NCBI GenBank assembly: GCA_030180135.1
Contig: CM058237.1
Location: forward strand, 39,391,126 to 39,455,125
Origin: Orychophragmus violaceus
Taxonomy: Eukaryota; Streptophyta; Magnoliopsida; Brassicales; Brassicaceae
DNA length: 64,000 nucleotides
Direction of reading: 5' to 3'
The notes under the pieces were generated by a model. It worked only from the letters and a program-made list of their open reading frames with translations. It was not told the DNA's origin and searched no databases. Shown here in pieces: positions 21,800-33,786 of this stretch (position 1 is its first letter; each line of letters opens with the position of its first letter). The position numbers and the translations under genes were made by a program.

Positions 21800-24696
21800 A
21801 ACACCTCACATTAACGTCTTGTAGGTAGTGTAGGTGCATACTAGAAAAGATAAGAAAATTATTAGATCAAAACTAATTGTATAAAGAAATAAGTTCTGAA
21901 ATCATAAATACAACACACTCACTTACTCGACGTAATGATCCACCATAGCCATATTTTCTAAGACAACAAGATGAGCTATTTTCTTCTCCATTTCAGTAAG
22001 AGTAAAGGGAGTGGAAGCGGATATTGGACGATCCTCTAGAATACAGTTGTTCTCGTACTATGTGTTTCTCTCATGTTTTTCCATCACACTTGTGGACTTT
22101 TTCAAAAATTCATTGAAGAATTGCATGCATTCTTCACCAAGATACGCTTCAGCAATGCAACTGTCGGGTCTTGCAAGGTTTCTTACAAAGTCTTTCAAAA
22201 CTTTTATGTACCTGCACACAGTTACGAACGAGTATTCATACAAATACATTAATTTGTAAAAGATCAAAGCTATGAAAAATAAAAGACCTTAGAAGCTACT
22301 TCAAAGGGGTACATCCAACGGAAATGGACAGGTCCAGAGAGTCGAGATTCCCTTCCTAAATGTACTGTCAAGTGCACCATTATATCGAAGAAGCTTGGAG
22401 GAAAAAATCTTTTAAAAATGCGTAGAGTTTCTACTATCTTAGTTTCCATTACTGAGATATGCTCCCTATTGATAACTCAGTGGCATAACTTGTTGTAGAA
22501 TGCACATAAACGTGTAATCCCTATCCTCGGACCAGTAAGCAATAAACCTCTACACGCAACCAGGAGAAGCTGATGCATCAATACTTGATAATCGTGTGAT
22601 TTCCATCATCATACCTTGAAATCCTCCATTGATAAGCCTTTAGATATGTTTGAACAATACCGACTTGGTCCTCTGAAGTCAACAAGTCTCTTATAAAATA
22701 TTTTTTCTCTTTCTTGGACAACGACAAAGGAGCTGCAGGAAGGTATGTCTTTTTCCTATGAGTTGAGGATGAAATCCTTCCGAATACCAAGAACTTGTAA
22801 ATCTTTCCGAGCATTGAAATCATCCTTTGATTTCCCACAATGAGACACTATAAATACTCTGTTTGAAGTAAAAAAAAAAATCTCTAAATGCATTACGTCT
22901 AAATGGTGCCTCACCGGTAGTTCCAGAGCACTACAAAGGCATAAGAATAAACTCAGTTAAACGATGCAAAATTACTCACTTGTGAAAGAATATATAAAAT
23001 TAACAATATATACAAACCTCCTAATAAGGCAGTTTTACAAATATAGACTGTTTCTTCCATCTTGATAACTCCTCGTCTATTTCGACTTCTTCTTCCTTCT
23101 CCTATGATTCACTGTCTTCATCCTCCCCATCTGAGTTTGATCCAACAATTCAGTCATTTTCCTTTTCCTTCCACTTTTTTAACATTCTTAAAATCATTAT
23201 TGTAGTTCTTCAGGATTTGGGAGATATTATGCCCTGTCAGAATCCGACCCTTTCTCCCATGTTCTAGTTTTCCATCAAACCAATATTTCTTACACCATAA
23301 CTATGTGTTGGTGGCAGACCCTTTCTGTGACACATACAAACATGCTTTCTGTTGTTTATCAACCACATACTATCAATGTTTTCCCACATAAAGGACAAGT
23401 CATCTTACCTTTTACTTTGCAGCTTGCAAGATTGCCGTATGCGGGAAAATCACTTGTTTTCCATATAAGGATCGCCTTAAGCATGAAAGTATTCATGTTG
23501 TATGTGTATGTTAGCTCTCGCTTCTTCCAAAGATGGTTTAGATCCTCTACAAGAGGTTCTAGGTAGACATATATATTGTTTCCAGATTGGTGCGGTCCAG
23601 GAATCAACAAGGCAAACATGATGTTTTCCTTCTTCAGAAATAGGTCATGAGGCATGTTTTAGTTAACTAACAACACCAACAAACAATTGTAACTAGAACT
23701 CCTCATGTTTAATGGATTCAATCCATGAGTTGAAAGTCCAAGCCGCATGTTCCTTTCTTCACTGAAAAAAGAAGGATACATGTTGTCTATTTGCTCTCAA
23801 ATCACAAAATCTATTGGATGATGGATCTTTCCATCACTACTCTTGTTGCTAGAATGCCACCGTAAGTCCTTTGCCATTTCTTCGGCTTGGACATCCTTTT
23901 AAGGCGTGGTATTATCGGAAAGTACTGTAATACTTTATGTGGAACATCCTTCTTGACTTCACCAGTGTTCATGTTCGTCTTCCATCTTGAAGACTTGGAT
24001 TTTGAACAACTCTCAAGCTTCTTGTACTTCTTCTTGAATAAGCGGCAGTCCTTTACACACGCATGAATTTTCTGATAGCCTATATCAAGCAGCTCATTGA
24101 AGCTTTTGTCTGACAAACAATTCTGAGTCTTCAGTCTATACAAAGACACAATAGTCGATAGCTTTCTATGTGTTGCATAGCTTGGAAACGATGGTGTCTC
24201 GGCATCTGCTAGGTTTGCTACAAAATTGTATTCTCTCTTGTCTTCAACCTCGACAACATTGCATAAGTCAGCCTTCTCCAGCAACTCTTCATCTAAAAAT
24301 TTAGTAGCCTTGAAACCGAACAATCTCATCGCTTCACATATTTACTTGTCTTCGACCTTCGCCATCTGATTTCACTTCTCCAAGATGATACCATTCCTTT
24401 CCCAACTTGTAAGTCTCATTCATTCCCCTTCGTACAATATTATCCACTACAATGATCGCTTCATGACGATCGACATTACGACAGCCTCTACATGGGCATA
24501 CTACCATGTCACTGTCTCCTAACAAAGCAGAAACAAAATTCGAGGCACCTCTCTCATATGTATGATTAGCTCTGTCGTATGAAATGCAAAAAAAAATCAA
24601 TGAGAAACTGTTAGAAGTCTTTCATCACCCATTTAAACTATAACTAAATATATAAACTGCATACCTTCAAAGATGCACTCATGCCTTGTCCAACAT
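21800..24696 (-). pseudogene. Second decayed CACTA TNPD transposase
   Basis: Minus-strand copy in the same order as the CACTA-2 gene. Exon 1 (24696-24665) is exactly 32 nt, as in CACTA-2, but has a TGA in the place of a Trp codon. Exon 2 follows with YERGASNFV and CPCRGCRNVDRH, Transposase_21 pieces (LLIPGPHQSGNNIYVYLEP; ASCKVKGKMTCPLCGK), then DUF4218-like sequence (YIKVLKDFVRNLARPDSCIAE; about 22258-22085). The last recognisable exon is MHLHYLQD near 21840-21810. Several frameshifts and stops are present. The C-terminal DUF4216-like exon is missing. Confidence 0.8.
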
Positions 24697-25379
24697 TAAA
24701 TGTGTTCACCTTATTAAACCCATAAGCAGCTTAAGTAAAACCATAACCACAACAGCTCAAACAGACAAGAACATAAGAACTTGAGAACATAGACATCACA
24801 AATCAAACAAGAACTTTTAGAATAATTCAAACACATTCTTCTCAGAAACAAACTTAAACATTCAACTCACAACACAGACAATAACCACAACTCACAATTA
24901 GTTTAGTATATCAAACCTTTAGAAGCTACGGTAGACAAATTTGTGATTTCAGCTTTGTATCAACCTGAAAACACACATAAGTGAAAATAGTTAGGGTTTC
25001 AAATTCAACATTAACAATGGGTTCAACAAATCTGAAGCATATACCTGAATCGGAAACTCATATCTGAAAATTAAGATTGGGAACATCAAGCTTACCTCTA
25101 GAACCAATGGCTTCAACAAAATTAATCTCTAGCTTCTCTTCCTTCTATGTCATCTTGTTATCTCCACCTCCAAACCATATACAAAGTGAATTAAACGGCA
25201 TAAGAATGATAGTGAATAATATGACAAATTAGTGAATTAGGTACCTTTTGTGTTTCTTTTTAGTGCAGAGGAAAGATAACGACACCAGAGGAGGTAAGAT
25301 GAGGGAAAAGAAAGATATCAAACTCGGGGATGGATACTAAATCTGGCGGGGTTGTAATTGGAAAAACTAGATTGAAAGA
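24697..25379. other. Interval between TNPD relic and captured fragments
   Basis: Non-coding. It has the character of the leader region of a CACTA gene but no recognisable element end. Confidence 0.4.
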
Positions 25380-25389
25380 GACAATGCTT

Positions 25390-25515
25390 CCTATGAAGTC
25401 TCTTGATTGTCACTCTGCTAGCACCGGTGACGGGTTTCATTCCAAGTTTCAGCATTGCTTTGCGTCTTTTATTCTCGCTTCTACTTTGTTTGGAGCTCTC
25501 ATTCTCACCAGCTCC
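25390..25515 (-). pseudogene. Fragment of a nascent polypeptide-associated complex alpha gene
   Basis: Minus-strand translation reads ENESSKQSRSENKRRKAML, then KLGMKPVTGASRVTIKR. This matches the start of the NAC domain of plant NAC-alpha, a ribosome-associated chaperone subunit, including the invariant SRSEKK..KAMLKLGMKPV block. Only about 40 residues remain before similarity ends. It lies upstream of a CACTA transposase relic on the same strand, in keeping with capture by a transposon. The plus-strand ORF here (25330-25536) is a shadow. Confidence 0.75.
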
Positions 25516-25987
25516 TTCACAGTCACAACAACATGAGCAAAAACAATTTAGAAAATTGTAAATCCAAAGAAATTAAATGTGATACAAAGAATAACCAGAT
25601 GGCCTTATGCAACATTAGTGTAGAGGATTAACATAGATTATATCACTCACAAGCAAGAAACAGATGTATACTCCTACAAAATTAATATAAAAAACCCAAC
25701 CTTACATTCCTTCTTCTTTGTAGATGCCTTCACAAAAGCAGCTCACTCTTCAACAGCTTTCTTCTACTCTTGTGTTCCCTTGGTCAATTCTTTTTTACTT
25801 TAATGGTGGTTTGGGCTTGGAGATTGACTCGCTAAACGTCTGAGTGAGATCTCTGGCGACGGCGGAGCTGAATATGTAAAACCCATACATCATATGAACG
25901 ATAGAGCTCACTGACAGTTCTGCTAACTGAACAGAAAAGATCGAAAAGAAGAAAAAAACACACTTCTTTACGGCTTCGCCGTTAACT

Positions 25988-26182
25988 TTACTTGTAGAAT
26001 TTGGGACTTTCTCCTCCGTCTTTTGCATCGATTTTTGCCAACACGACACCATCATCAATGACATACCAGGGCGTGTAGAACTCAGCAATGACATATTGGT
26101 TGTTCTTGATCACGTTTGTGAAGTTACACTCTTTGGGCCTGATTGGAAAGGCTCGTAGCAGAGCATTAGCAGTAAGTAGCAT
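25988..26182 (-). pseudogene. Fragment of a protein disulfide isomerase-like gene lacking its active site
   Basis: The minus-strand ORF encodes FTNVIKNNQYVIAEFYTPW, then a short unrelated linker, then DDGVVLAKIDA. This matches the first thioredoxin domain of plant PDI-like 1-3/1-4 proteins. The CGHC redox motif and the helix after it, which should follow PW, are replaced by five residues, so the fragment could not act as an isomerase. It is 470 bp from the NAC-alpha fragment on the same strand. Confidence 0.75.
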
Positions 26183-26309
26183 GAGCAGTATGCTACTGAA
26201 GTTGTATGCTCTAATTAATATACATTTTTTAGTGATTGGTAGAGCTGTTAGTGGTTAAATATAAAATTATAAAATATTTAATTATATTTAACTATAATTA
26301 TTTTAAAGT

Positions 26310-26560
26310 GTTATATATGTATATATTATATTTAGAACATAAGTTTTTTTTTTGGTTTTTTCATGTATTTAAATTATTTATCAAATTATTATATGTATAT
26401 ATTATATTTAAAACATAAGTTTTTTTATTTTTATATATTTAAATTATATTATTAAATTATTATATGTATATATTATATTTAGATAATAAGTATTTTATTT
26501 TTCATATATTTAAATTATATTTATTAAATTATTATATGTATATATTCTATTTTCATATAT
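26310..26560. repeat. AT-rich tandem repeat, about four units of 68-78 bp
   Basis: The motif TATATGTATATATTATATTT recurs near 26315, 26393, 26461 and 26533, each followed by a T-run and a TTTAAATTAT stretch. No coding potential. Confidence 0.65.
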
Positions 26561-27069
26561 ATTTAAAAAAACAATATATGAAATAAAATTTATAATAATA
26601 ATTTTAAATATATGCATATATTTTATGTTAATTAACAAAATTAATTAATTATATGATTTTTAAAAAAATATTTAATATTTTAGAGGTTAATACTGTGGAA
26701 ATGCTTCATATGAGAGCATATAGAGCATAAGCATTTGAAAGCATTTGCATCTCCTAAATGCTCTCCTACATGCTTTTTAAATAAAACATGATTGGTTAAT
26801 AAAAAACATAATGCTCTTCCTAATGCTCTCCCAATCAAACCCTTTGAAGGAAGATGTAGCTAACGAATGAGAAACGGCAGAGAAAACTATAAGAGAGGTG
26901 AGAGATATGAGAAGGATTAGGTTAAACATTTTCTTATATATAGCTAAAATTTGGTTAGGTTAGAATTAGTTAAAATATATTTTAGCTCTCAATTAAGATT
27001 TGTAAATATTAAATGAAATTGAATTTTTTGAAAATTCTTAGAAAAAAATTGATATTTTTTTAGATAAAA
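26561..27069. other. AT-rich interval with repeated ATGCTCT/AGAGCAT motifs
   Basis: Inverted and direct copies of AGCATTTG and ATGCTCTCC between 26690 and 26850 suggest a small degraded DNA transposon, but I cannot place its ends. Confidence 0.3.
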
Positions 27070-27457
27070 TTATTTATTGTAGCACTAATTTAAGGCTTAA
27101 TTACTTTACTAGCATTTGAGAGTATATTTTACTAGAATAGCATTCACTTGTGATTAAAAAGACTGTGTTGTCCTTCATTAACTTTTACTTGATTTTTTAT
27201 AGACTAATTATTTATTTTAAATCAAATTAAAATATAAACATTTTAATTAAAATAATTAACCATCCCCACTAACAAAATCCTACATTACATTAACCCTACT
27301 CACCTTTTTTACTGTTTCTCTCTTTTTTCCTCCTAGTCAATTGAAAGAGACCTTTCATTGACATCGACGAAGACCGACGAACTCCCCTCGCCGGAGATAA
27401 AATTCGACTAACGTCGTCGTCGCAGTCGCTTCCTCTCGCCGCCGCAGCTGCCGAACT

Positions 27458-27658
27458 TTGTACCAGTCGTCGTCCTCTGCTTTAATCTTAAACCTTGATC
27501 TTCGCATATCATTGAATTCATGTTATCCGGTTTATCGAAGTCTTACTCCGATTCTCTCAGTTTCATCCGGTTTCCATAGCCGACTCAATTTTGATTCTAT
27601 TTGCTTCGTCCGCTTTAGATTCTCTATGCCGCCGTTAACCTCTTGTTTGAAACCTTAA
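27458..27658 (+). CDS. Short hypothetical ORF in a GC-rich island
   Basis: 67 codons, rich in Ser, Leu and Arg, in sequence with CGTCGTCGTCGCAG and CGCCGCCGCAG runs that look like the 5' end of a host gene. I recognise no product. It may be captured DNA in the putative Mutator-like element. Confidence 0.2.
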   Translation: MYQSSSSALILNLDLRISLNSCYPVYRSLTPILSVSSGFHSRLNFDSICFVRFRFSMPPLTSCLKP

Positions 27659-28106
27659 AACAAGATCATCCGTCATCCTAAAGTCGGTTTCAGTTTGTCA
27701 AGGATATTTATCTGTTTGTGTTATTGTTACGGATTTACTTGTTAATGATGCAGATTTATTTGTCAACATGAAGGTTTATTTGTATTGTCTCGGATTTAGT
27801 TTGTTAACTGTTTGTTGATATGAATGATTATTCATGGTTTGTATTTTTGTAGTTATGATCTACGTGTTATCATTTCTTACTTATGTGTTCATCTTTATTT
27901 GGCTACGTGTTGCGGATTTATTTGTCTAATGTGTTGCAAATTTATTTGTCAGTATTGTGGATTTGTTGACATGGATTTGGTTGTTCGAATTTTATTGGCT
28001 TGGTTTTGCGGATTAATGTCCTGCTCATATGGTCGTACGAGTACTTTCCAAAATTGGGGGAAATGAATGGGAAAATAATAGATAATGTAAATGATTTCTA
28101 GTTGTA

Positions 28107-28932
28107 TGTTGGAGGATGGAGAGCTTGTACATAATCTGGAACAAGAGCTCGGACATGTAAAAATAGAGCTTAAAGCTGAGGACGGTTGGTCAAGTATGGG
28201 TTTACGAGCGAGCATGGTCGAGAACATAATCCATCGACCAAATTACAAACCAAGGAAGATTTTCACATTCCAACTAGACCAATCACAAGGTCTAAGTCCA
28301 AGAAATCCAGAGAAGCTATGCAAACACTTTTGGTCCAAGCAGAACTACAAATGATCCGAGGTGAAGAAGACTTGGGCTGGCCGGTCCTTTGTGCACTGAT
28401 TTTGAAAAGATTGACCAGACCTTTCGAGCGACCCATTTCCAGTTTGAATAAAGAAAGTCTAGAAGCCCAATATGCCTTAGAGAAATCGCAACAAATACTA
28501 ACGGCCAAGAAGAAGTTCGGTCACATTTTGGGTCAAAGTTTTTGGTCTTAGTTAGTTATTTATTTTTATTTTTCCAAAGTGTTTGACTGGTTTTCTTCAT
28601 GCAAACTCATTTCTTTTTATGTACTTTCGAAAAGCAGAAGTAATACAACCTTTTTCCCTTTTGATCTTTGATCTTTTGAGAGTTTCTCATTTTTTGTTCT
28701 TCATTGAGAATTATGTTGATTGGTGCGTCCATATCCAACCAAAAAAACCTCCAATTCTTGACTTGTGTGTCACATCACGCAGAAAAAGAGGTTGGGAACC
28801 TCAAGGACAATCCGCAATCCTTGTGCGACATATTCACTCCACAAACCTTGAACTGGTTCTAGTAGCCCTATTGCGAGGATTATCCCTTTTCATACCATCC
28901 TAAGAGTATCAATATGTGGGAGTATCACATCA
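28107..28932 (+). repeat. 5' LTR of the CRM-type element
   Basis: Aligned by eye with 44936-45814; both contain GGAGAGCTTGTAC near the start and end ...GGGAGTATCACATCA or ...CACATTA. It carries a copy of the polyprotein tail (HIPTRPITRSKSKKSREAM near 28262-28320). The exact start is uncertain by a few bases. Confidence 0.7.
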
Positions 28933-28934
28933 TC

Positions 28935-28946
28935 CGGTATCAAAGC
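28935..28946 (+). other. Primer binding site, initiator-Met tRNA type
   Basis: CGGTATCAAAGC is a two-mismatch version of TGGTATCAGAGC, the usual initiator tRNA-Met complement, three bases after the LTR. Confidence 0.6.
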
Positions 28947-29202
28947 CTTGCTCTAAGGTTTGGTATCCAAAAATCTATTCATCTTCTAAAATCTCTCAAA
29001 CAATTTCATCAAAAACCACTTCATCTTCTCAAAATCGTTTCATATCCCCCATCTAATCTTTTTTTTTTGTCTTCACTACTAGTTGAGCCACACCCAATTC
29101 AAGTTAAAGAAGGCTAGTAGCCTCAGATTTATTTATTTTTAAGTATAAGAACTAGGAGAAATTGGTTCTTGGTGTTGGTTAATCAACTAGCCCCAAAAAT
29201 CT

Positions 29203-29204
29203 TG

Positions 29205-29262
<58 letters not shown>
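29203..29262. repeat. (TA)n microsatellite
   Basis: About 29 uninterrupted TA dinucleotides in the leader of the CRM-type element. Confidence 0.95.
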
Positions 29263-29264
<2 letters not shown>

Positions 29265-29446
29265 TCTTCTTTCTTTTCATTGGATTTCTCATCTTTCACA
29301 AGCAGAGTTGCTCATTTAGAACCGATTGAGGAAACAGAAAACCAAACACTTGTGAGGAGAGATCAAACACTATGAGAGAAAACACAACATAAAAGAGAGA
29401 GTCGTTTGTTTTACTAACATGTGTGTCAAGATATTTTTAGGACTAG

Positions 29447-31016
29447 ATGTCTCAACACAATAGTCATGGAGAAAGAAGCACAGGAGGAAGAAGTGCATCT
29501 GGCCTATCAAAGCTTCAAATGCAGGCCATGATGATTGAAATTACCAAACTCATCTGAACTGAAATAAGAGGAGAGCTAGATGAATTTCACACACGCGTGG
29601 ACAAAGTTCAAGAAGACACTCAGAAAACCAATGCTGATGCAACCAATAGGCGTGAAAGCAACTCACCTAGGAGAACTAGACAGGCTTGGGATGTTGAAGT
29701 AGATGATTATTATCAGTTTTTTAGTGGAAATCATTGGAGAACTAGAAGCAACCAAGAAGACCGTGAACCTAAGACAAGAACCATGCCTCTAAGACTAGAA
29801 CAAATGATCTAGGTGGTCTTAAGCTTAAAGTCCCTTCTTTCTATGGCAAGAATGACCATGATGCGTATCTAGAATGGGAGAAAAAGATAGACCTAGTCTT
29901 TGATTGTCAAAACCATTCTAAACAAAAGAAAGTTAGATTAGCAGCCACTGAGTTTCATGGTTATGCTATGAACTAGTTTGATCAACTTGTGACTAACAGG
30001 AGGAGAACAGGTGAAAGGCTCATTGCTACATGGGAAGAGCTAATTGAAATAATGAGGAAACGATTTGTGTCAAGCCATTACCACAGAGTTCTTCACCAGA
30101 AGCTAGGGCGCCTCACTCAAGGAACCAGGAGTGTGGAGGATTATTTCCAGGAGATGGGACTTTGATGGTCAAAGTTGATGCTGATAAACACCCTGAAGAA
30201 ACCATGGCACGCTTTCTCAGTGGTTTTAACCGTGAGATTTAGGACAGACTGGAAATGTAGGAGTATGATTTCTTGTAAGAAATGCTTCACAAAGCAATCT
30301 TGGTGGAGCAAAAAGTCAAAAGAAAATGCTACACCAAAAGCCCATATCCACCAAAACCATCTTACAAAGACAAAGGTAAATCACCTGCCAGAACAAATAT
30401 TGCTTCTAAAATAATGTTCATGTTCAATCTGTAAAGGAACATGTTGTGACAAAGAACACACGGTCCAGAGATGTAAGATGCTTCAAGTGTCGTGGTCTTG
30501 GACACTATGTCAATGCTTGCCCAAACCAGAAAGTAATGATTCTGTTGGACAATGGAGAAGTGGAATATGAAGAAGAAAAGGAGGATCCAGAACCGGTCCA
30601 TTCAGATAAGGAGGCCATTGATCTACATGTCCATGGAGAGCTTTTAGTGACAATAAAGGTTCTAAGTGTTCATACAAAACTTAAGGAGCATGAACAGAGG
30701 GAAAACTTGTTTCATTCACGGTGAAATGTGAAGGATAAGGTCTGCAGTTTAATCATAGATGGTGGAAGTTGCACCAATGTTGCTAGTGTGACCTTAGTTC
30801 AAAAGCTTAGGTTACCATTTCAGAAGCTTGGGCTGCCAGTTTAGAAGCATCTGAGGCCATACTCTCTTCAATGTCTCAATGAACAAGGAGAAATGAACGT
30901 GAGCCAACAGTTTCTAGTGCCTATAACCATTAGACGGTACCAAGATGAGGTTCTTTGTAATGTTTTTCTTATGGAAGCAGGACCATATCTTACTTGGGAG
31001 GCCATGGCAGTATCAT
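29447..31016 (+). pseudogene. CRM-type gag and protease, decayed
   Basis: Starts at ATG 29447 (MSQHNSHGERSTGG); a TGA interrupts at about 29555. The gag core follows in pieces (VPSFYGKNDHDAYLEWEKKI; HRVLHQKLGRLTQGTRSVED). The zinc knuckle CFKCRGLGHYVNACP is intact at about 30480. The protease begins with IIDGGSCTNVASVTLVQKL at about 30752, with the catalytic Asp in IIDGG. At least six stops and a few frameshifts separate these blocks, so no polyprotein can be made. Confidence 0.8.
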
Positions 31017-31324
31017 AAGAACGCAATTCATGATGGCTACACTAATCACAATATGTTTGTTCATCAAGGCAAGAAGATTAAGCTGGCATCTCTCTCTCCC
31101 CAAGAAGTGCACCAAGATCATATGCAGCTTAATCAAAGGAAACAAACTTCAACTGTGTATGATAAGAAGCCCAATTCCCAATCTAAAACTGTTAGTAAAT
31201 CAAATTTCTTTGAGAAGATTAGTAATGCTAAGAAAGCTATGTCTTCTCAAAAGGCTTTGATTCTTCTTGTCTACAAAGAAATTTTGCTTACATCTTCTGA
31301 CTTTCACTGGAACTTCCAAGTGCT

Positions 31325-32145
31325 TTGAAAGAACTTTTGCAAGATTATGAGGATGTCTTTCCTGATGAAACACCAGGAGGTTTGCCACCAGTTAGAGGAA
31401 TGGAGCATCAAATTGATTTTGTCCATGGAGCTACTTTTCCAAACAGGCCTGCATACAGAACCAATCATGTGGAAACCACAGAGCTTCAAAGGCAAGTTGG
31501 AGAGCTCATGAGAAAAGGATACATAAGGGAAAGTATTAGTCCTTGTGTTGTTCATGTTCTACTTGTTCCAAAGAAGGATGGCAGCTGGAGGATGTGTGTT
31601 GATTGCTGTGCTATCAACTAAATAAAAGTTAAGTACATACATCCCATTCCTAGACTTGAAGACATGTTAGATGAGGTACATGGTTCTAGTATCTTTTCTA
31701 AGATAGATTTGAAAAGTGGCTATCATCATACTAGGATAAAGGAAGGGGATGAATGGAAAACCGCCTTTAAAACAAAACTAGGATTGTATGAGTGGCATGT
31801 GATGCCATTTGGATTGACTAATGCACCTAGTACTTTTATGCGTTTGATGAATCATGTACTTAGATCATTTGAAGGACTTTTTGTAGTTTACTTTGATGAT
31901 ATTCTCATATATAGAAAAAAAACCTTCATGATCATGTTCAACACTTGAAATTTGTCATGGATGTACTTAGAGCAGAAAAATTTATGTTAACTTTGATAAA
32001 TGCACTTTTGGAACAAATAACTTGGTTTTTCTTGGATTTGTTGTAGGTACAAAAGGCATCAAAGTGGATGAGCAGAAAATGAAAGCCATTAGAGATTGGC
32101 CAAGTCCCAAAACCGTGGGAGAAGTTAGAAGCTTCAATGGTCTTG
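31325..32145 (+). pseudogene. CRM-type reverse transcriptase, interrupted by element D
   Basis: Reads GLPPVRGMEHQIDF, then CVVHVLLVPKKDGSWRMCVD, SKIDLKSGYHHTRI, and the catalytic YFDDILIY near 31890. A stop lies after CAIN (31622) and a frameshift after YRKK in an A-run at about 31915. Sequence then continues in another frame to KTVGEVRSFNGLV at 32145, where element D is inserted. The matching continuation (FYRRFVKDF) begins at 43136. Confidence 0.85.
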
Positions 32146-32150
32146 TCGAT

Positions 32151-33715
32151 TGATATACTTGTATTTTCATGCATTTAGGCTATTGTTAGGATCATGTTTT
32201 ACTTCTTTTTAGTTTCCTTTAACTTCACTTCTTTGGTCATTGATGTGTTTAGAGTATAGGATCATCTAGAGCTAGGTTTAGGCATTCTAGGCTTGCATTT
32301 GGAGTGTTTCCTATGTTTTGTAGGTTCTTGGAGTTGCTAAGGATGTTTGGAAGAGTTTGGAGGCTAAAGGAGTGATTGCAAGTGAAGTGGTGATGAAGGA
32401 CCAAACCGATGAGCTTGAAAGATTGAGTCATATGAAGATAGTACATTGACTTTTAGCTCTGGGATTCTGAATAAAAATCATGGGAAATTGAGTTAGCTTT
32501 CTAATGGAAGTGGTTTGAAGTCATTCGGAGCTATATGGAGAGAGTTATGCATGATTTACTGGATGCATCTCAACACAGAAAAATCCGAGAGTCCGTATCG
32601 GTCTGGCCGACCGATACGCCGACCGATACGACCCTTCCCAGAAAAATCCGAGAGTCCGTATCGGTCTGGCCGACCGATACGCCGACCGATACGACCCTTC
32701 CCAGAAAAATCCGAGAGTCCGTATCGGTCTGGCCGACCGATACGCAGACCGATACGCGTCCCAGAAATTGCCTTGGATCCGGGTCAACACCCGGTTTGTT
32801 CCGGGTTGACCCGGCTCGAACCCTAATGACTTTTTAAGCCAAAAACCTATCTTTTTACAGTCTCTTAAGCTGTTTTTTTGTTCTAAACCTTTTGTAAGAA
32901 CAAGTTTGATTTTTGGTTAATCTAGTACTCTTTTCTTGTGATTTCTTTCTTTGATTATCAATTCAATCTCTAATCTTCAATGATCAACACTATTTCTATG
33001 AGTTTTGTTGTTCATATGATGATTAGTGAGTAGTTCTTCATAGGGCTTATGGGTTAGGTAGGATTAGGTTGATTTAGGGGTGATCAATGGATTCTAATGT
33101 TTAATTGTATGAGATCTCATCTGTCAAAGTGCGTGTAATGCCTAATTAGCCTTGATCAAGTTGATTAGGATACTTAAGATTTCTTGTTCACAACATGTTC
33201 GATGAAATTCCTGTTCATAGCTTTGATAGAACTTTCACATTCTAGCGCATGAGAATGTATGTTTAGAGTGATTGTTAGTTGTTTGGAACTTGTTTGATTG
33301 CTTGCTTGATTCTAATTCACAAATGAGAATTTGTTCTTGGATTAGGATTAAGTAAAGAGATTAGTATTAAGAGATTAAACTGATCGTACTGTTGTGTTCC
33401 TTGCTAGGAGATTAGCTTGTTTGAAGTTTGAATTAGGATCCTTGATCATCCCGAGTCACCTATCCGTTGACCTTAACCTTGTGCCCTATCTTTATCATTG
33501 ATTGAATCACTTGTTTATTTGCTTTTGTTTACTTTGGCTTGATTTGATTTCGTTAGGATTGTTAGAAACAACAACTTAAATGAGTGATTTGACTCTAGAG
33601 GATTAGTGAGTGCTTATTGGTTTTATCCATCCCAGAATAGGTTCGATACCTCAAAGCTACATCGATAAGCTTGAGGAATTGGTACCTCAAAGGATCTTAA
33701 AAAGCCTAGCTATCA
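32151..33715 (+). repeat. 5' LTR of element D
   Basis: Starts TGATATACTTG, ends GCCTAGCTATCA. It contains the 63-bp tandem repeat at 32576-32760. Confidence 0.92.
32576..32760. repeat. 63-bp tandem repeat (three copies) of inverted CGGTC/GACCG motifs
   Basis: Period 63 bp (the GTCCGTATCGG start recurs at 32591, 32654 and 32717). Each unit has GTATCGGTC, TGGCC, GACCGATAC, then a second GACCGATACG. Both LTRs carry three copies. Repeated-peptide ORFs here (21 residues per unit) are by-products of a period divisible by three. Confidence 0.85.
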
Positions 33716-33718
33716 ATT

Positions 33719-33731
33719 TGGCGCCGTTGCC
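33719..33731 (+). other. Partial tRNA-Asp primer site of element D
   Basis: TGGCGCCGTTGCC, then the match to tRNA-Asp ends (ATTTT follows). The first 13 bases match the site in elements B and C. Placement after the LTR (three-base gap) is right. Confidence 0.75.
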
Positions 33732-33786
33732 ATTTTGGGATTCTGGATATATCAATTCGATTTCTACTCCTTTTTAGTTTAAGTCT

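Noticed and set aside
21817..21832. TCTTGTAGGTAGTG resembling a CACTA right terminus
   Set aside because: It is the reverse complement of coding sequence (MHLHYLQD) of the TNPD relic, matching the CACTA-2 exon at 56707; no subterminal motifs are beside it.
26225..26235. TTTTTTAGTG as a possible CACTA end closing the 16403 terminus
   Set aside because: It lacks TGTAGTG, has no matching 3-bp duplication and no ATAGC subterminal array.
29169..29375. ORF with a long Ile-Tyr repeat
   Set aside because: Created by the (TA)n microsatellite in the leader of the CRM-type element.
32515..32837. ORFs with a repeated 21-residue peptide
   Set aside because: By-product of a 63-bp tandem repeat in non-coding LTR sequence; open in several frames and on both strands.
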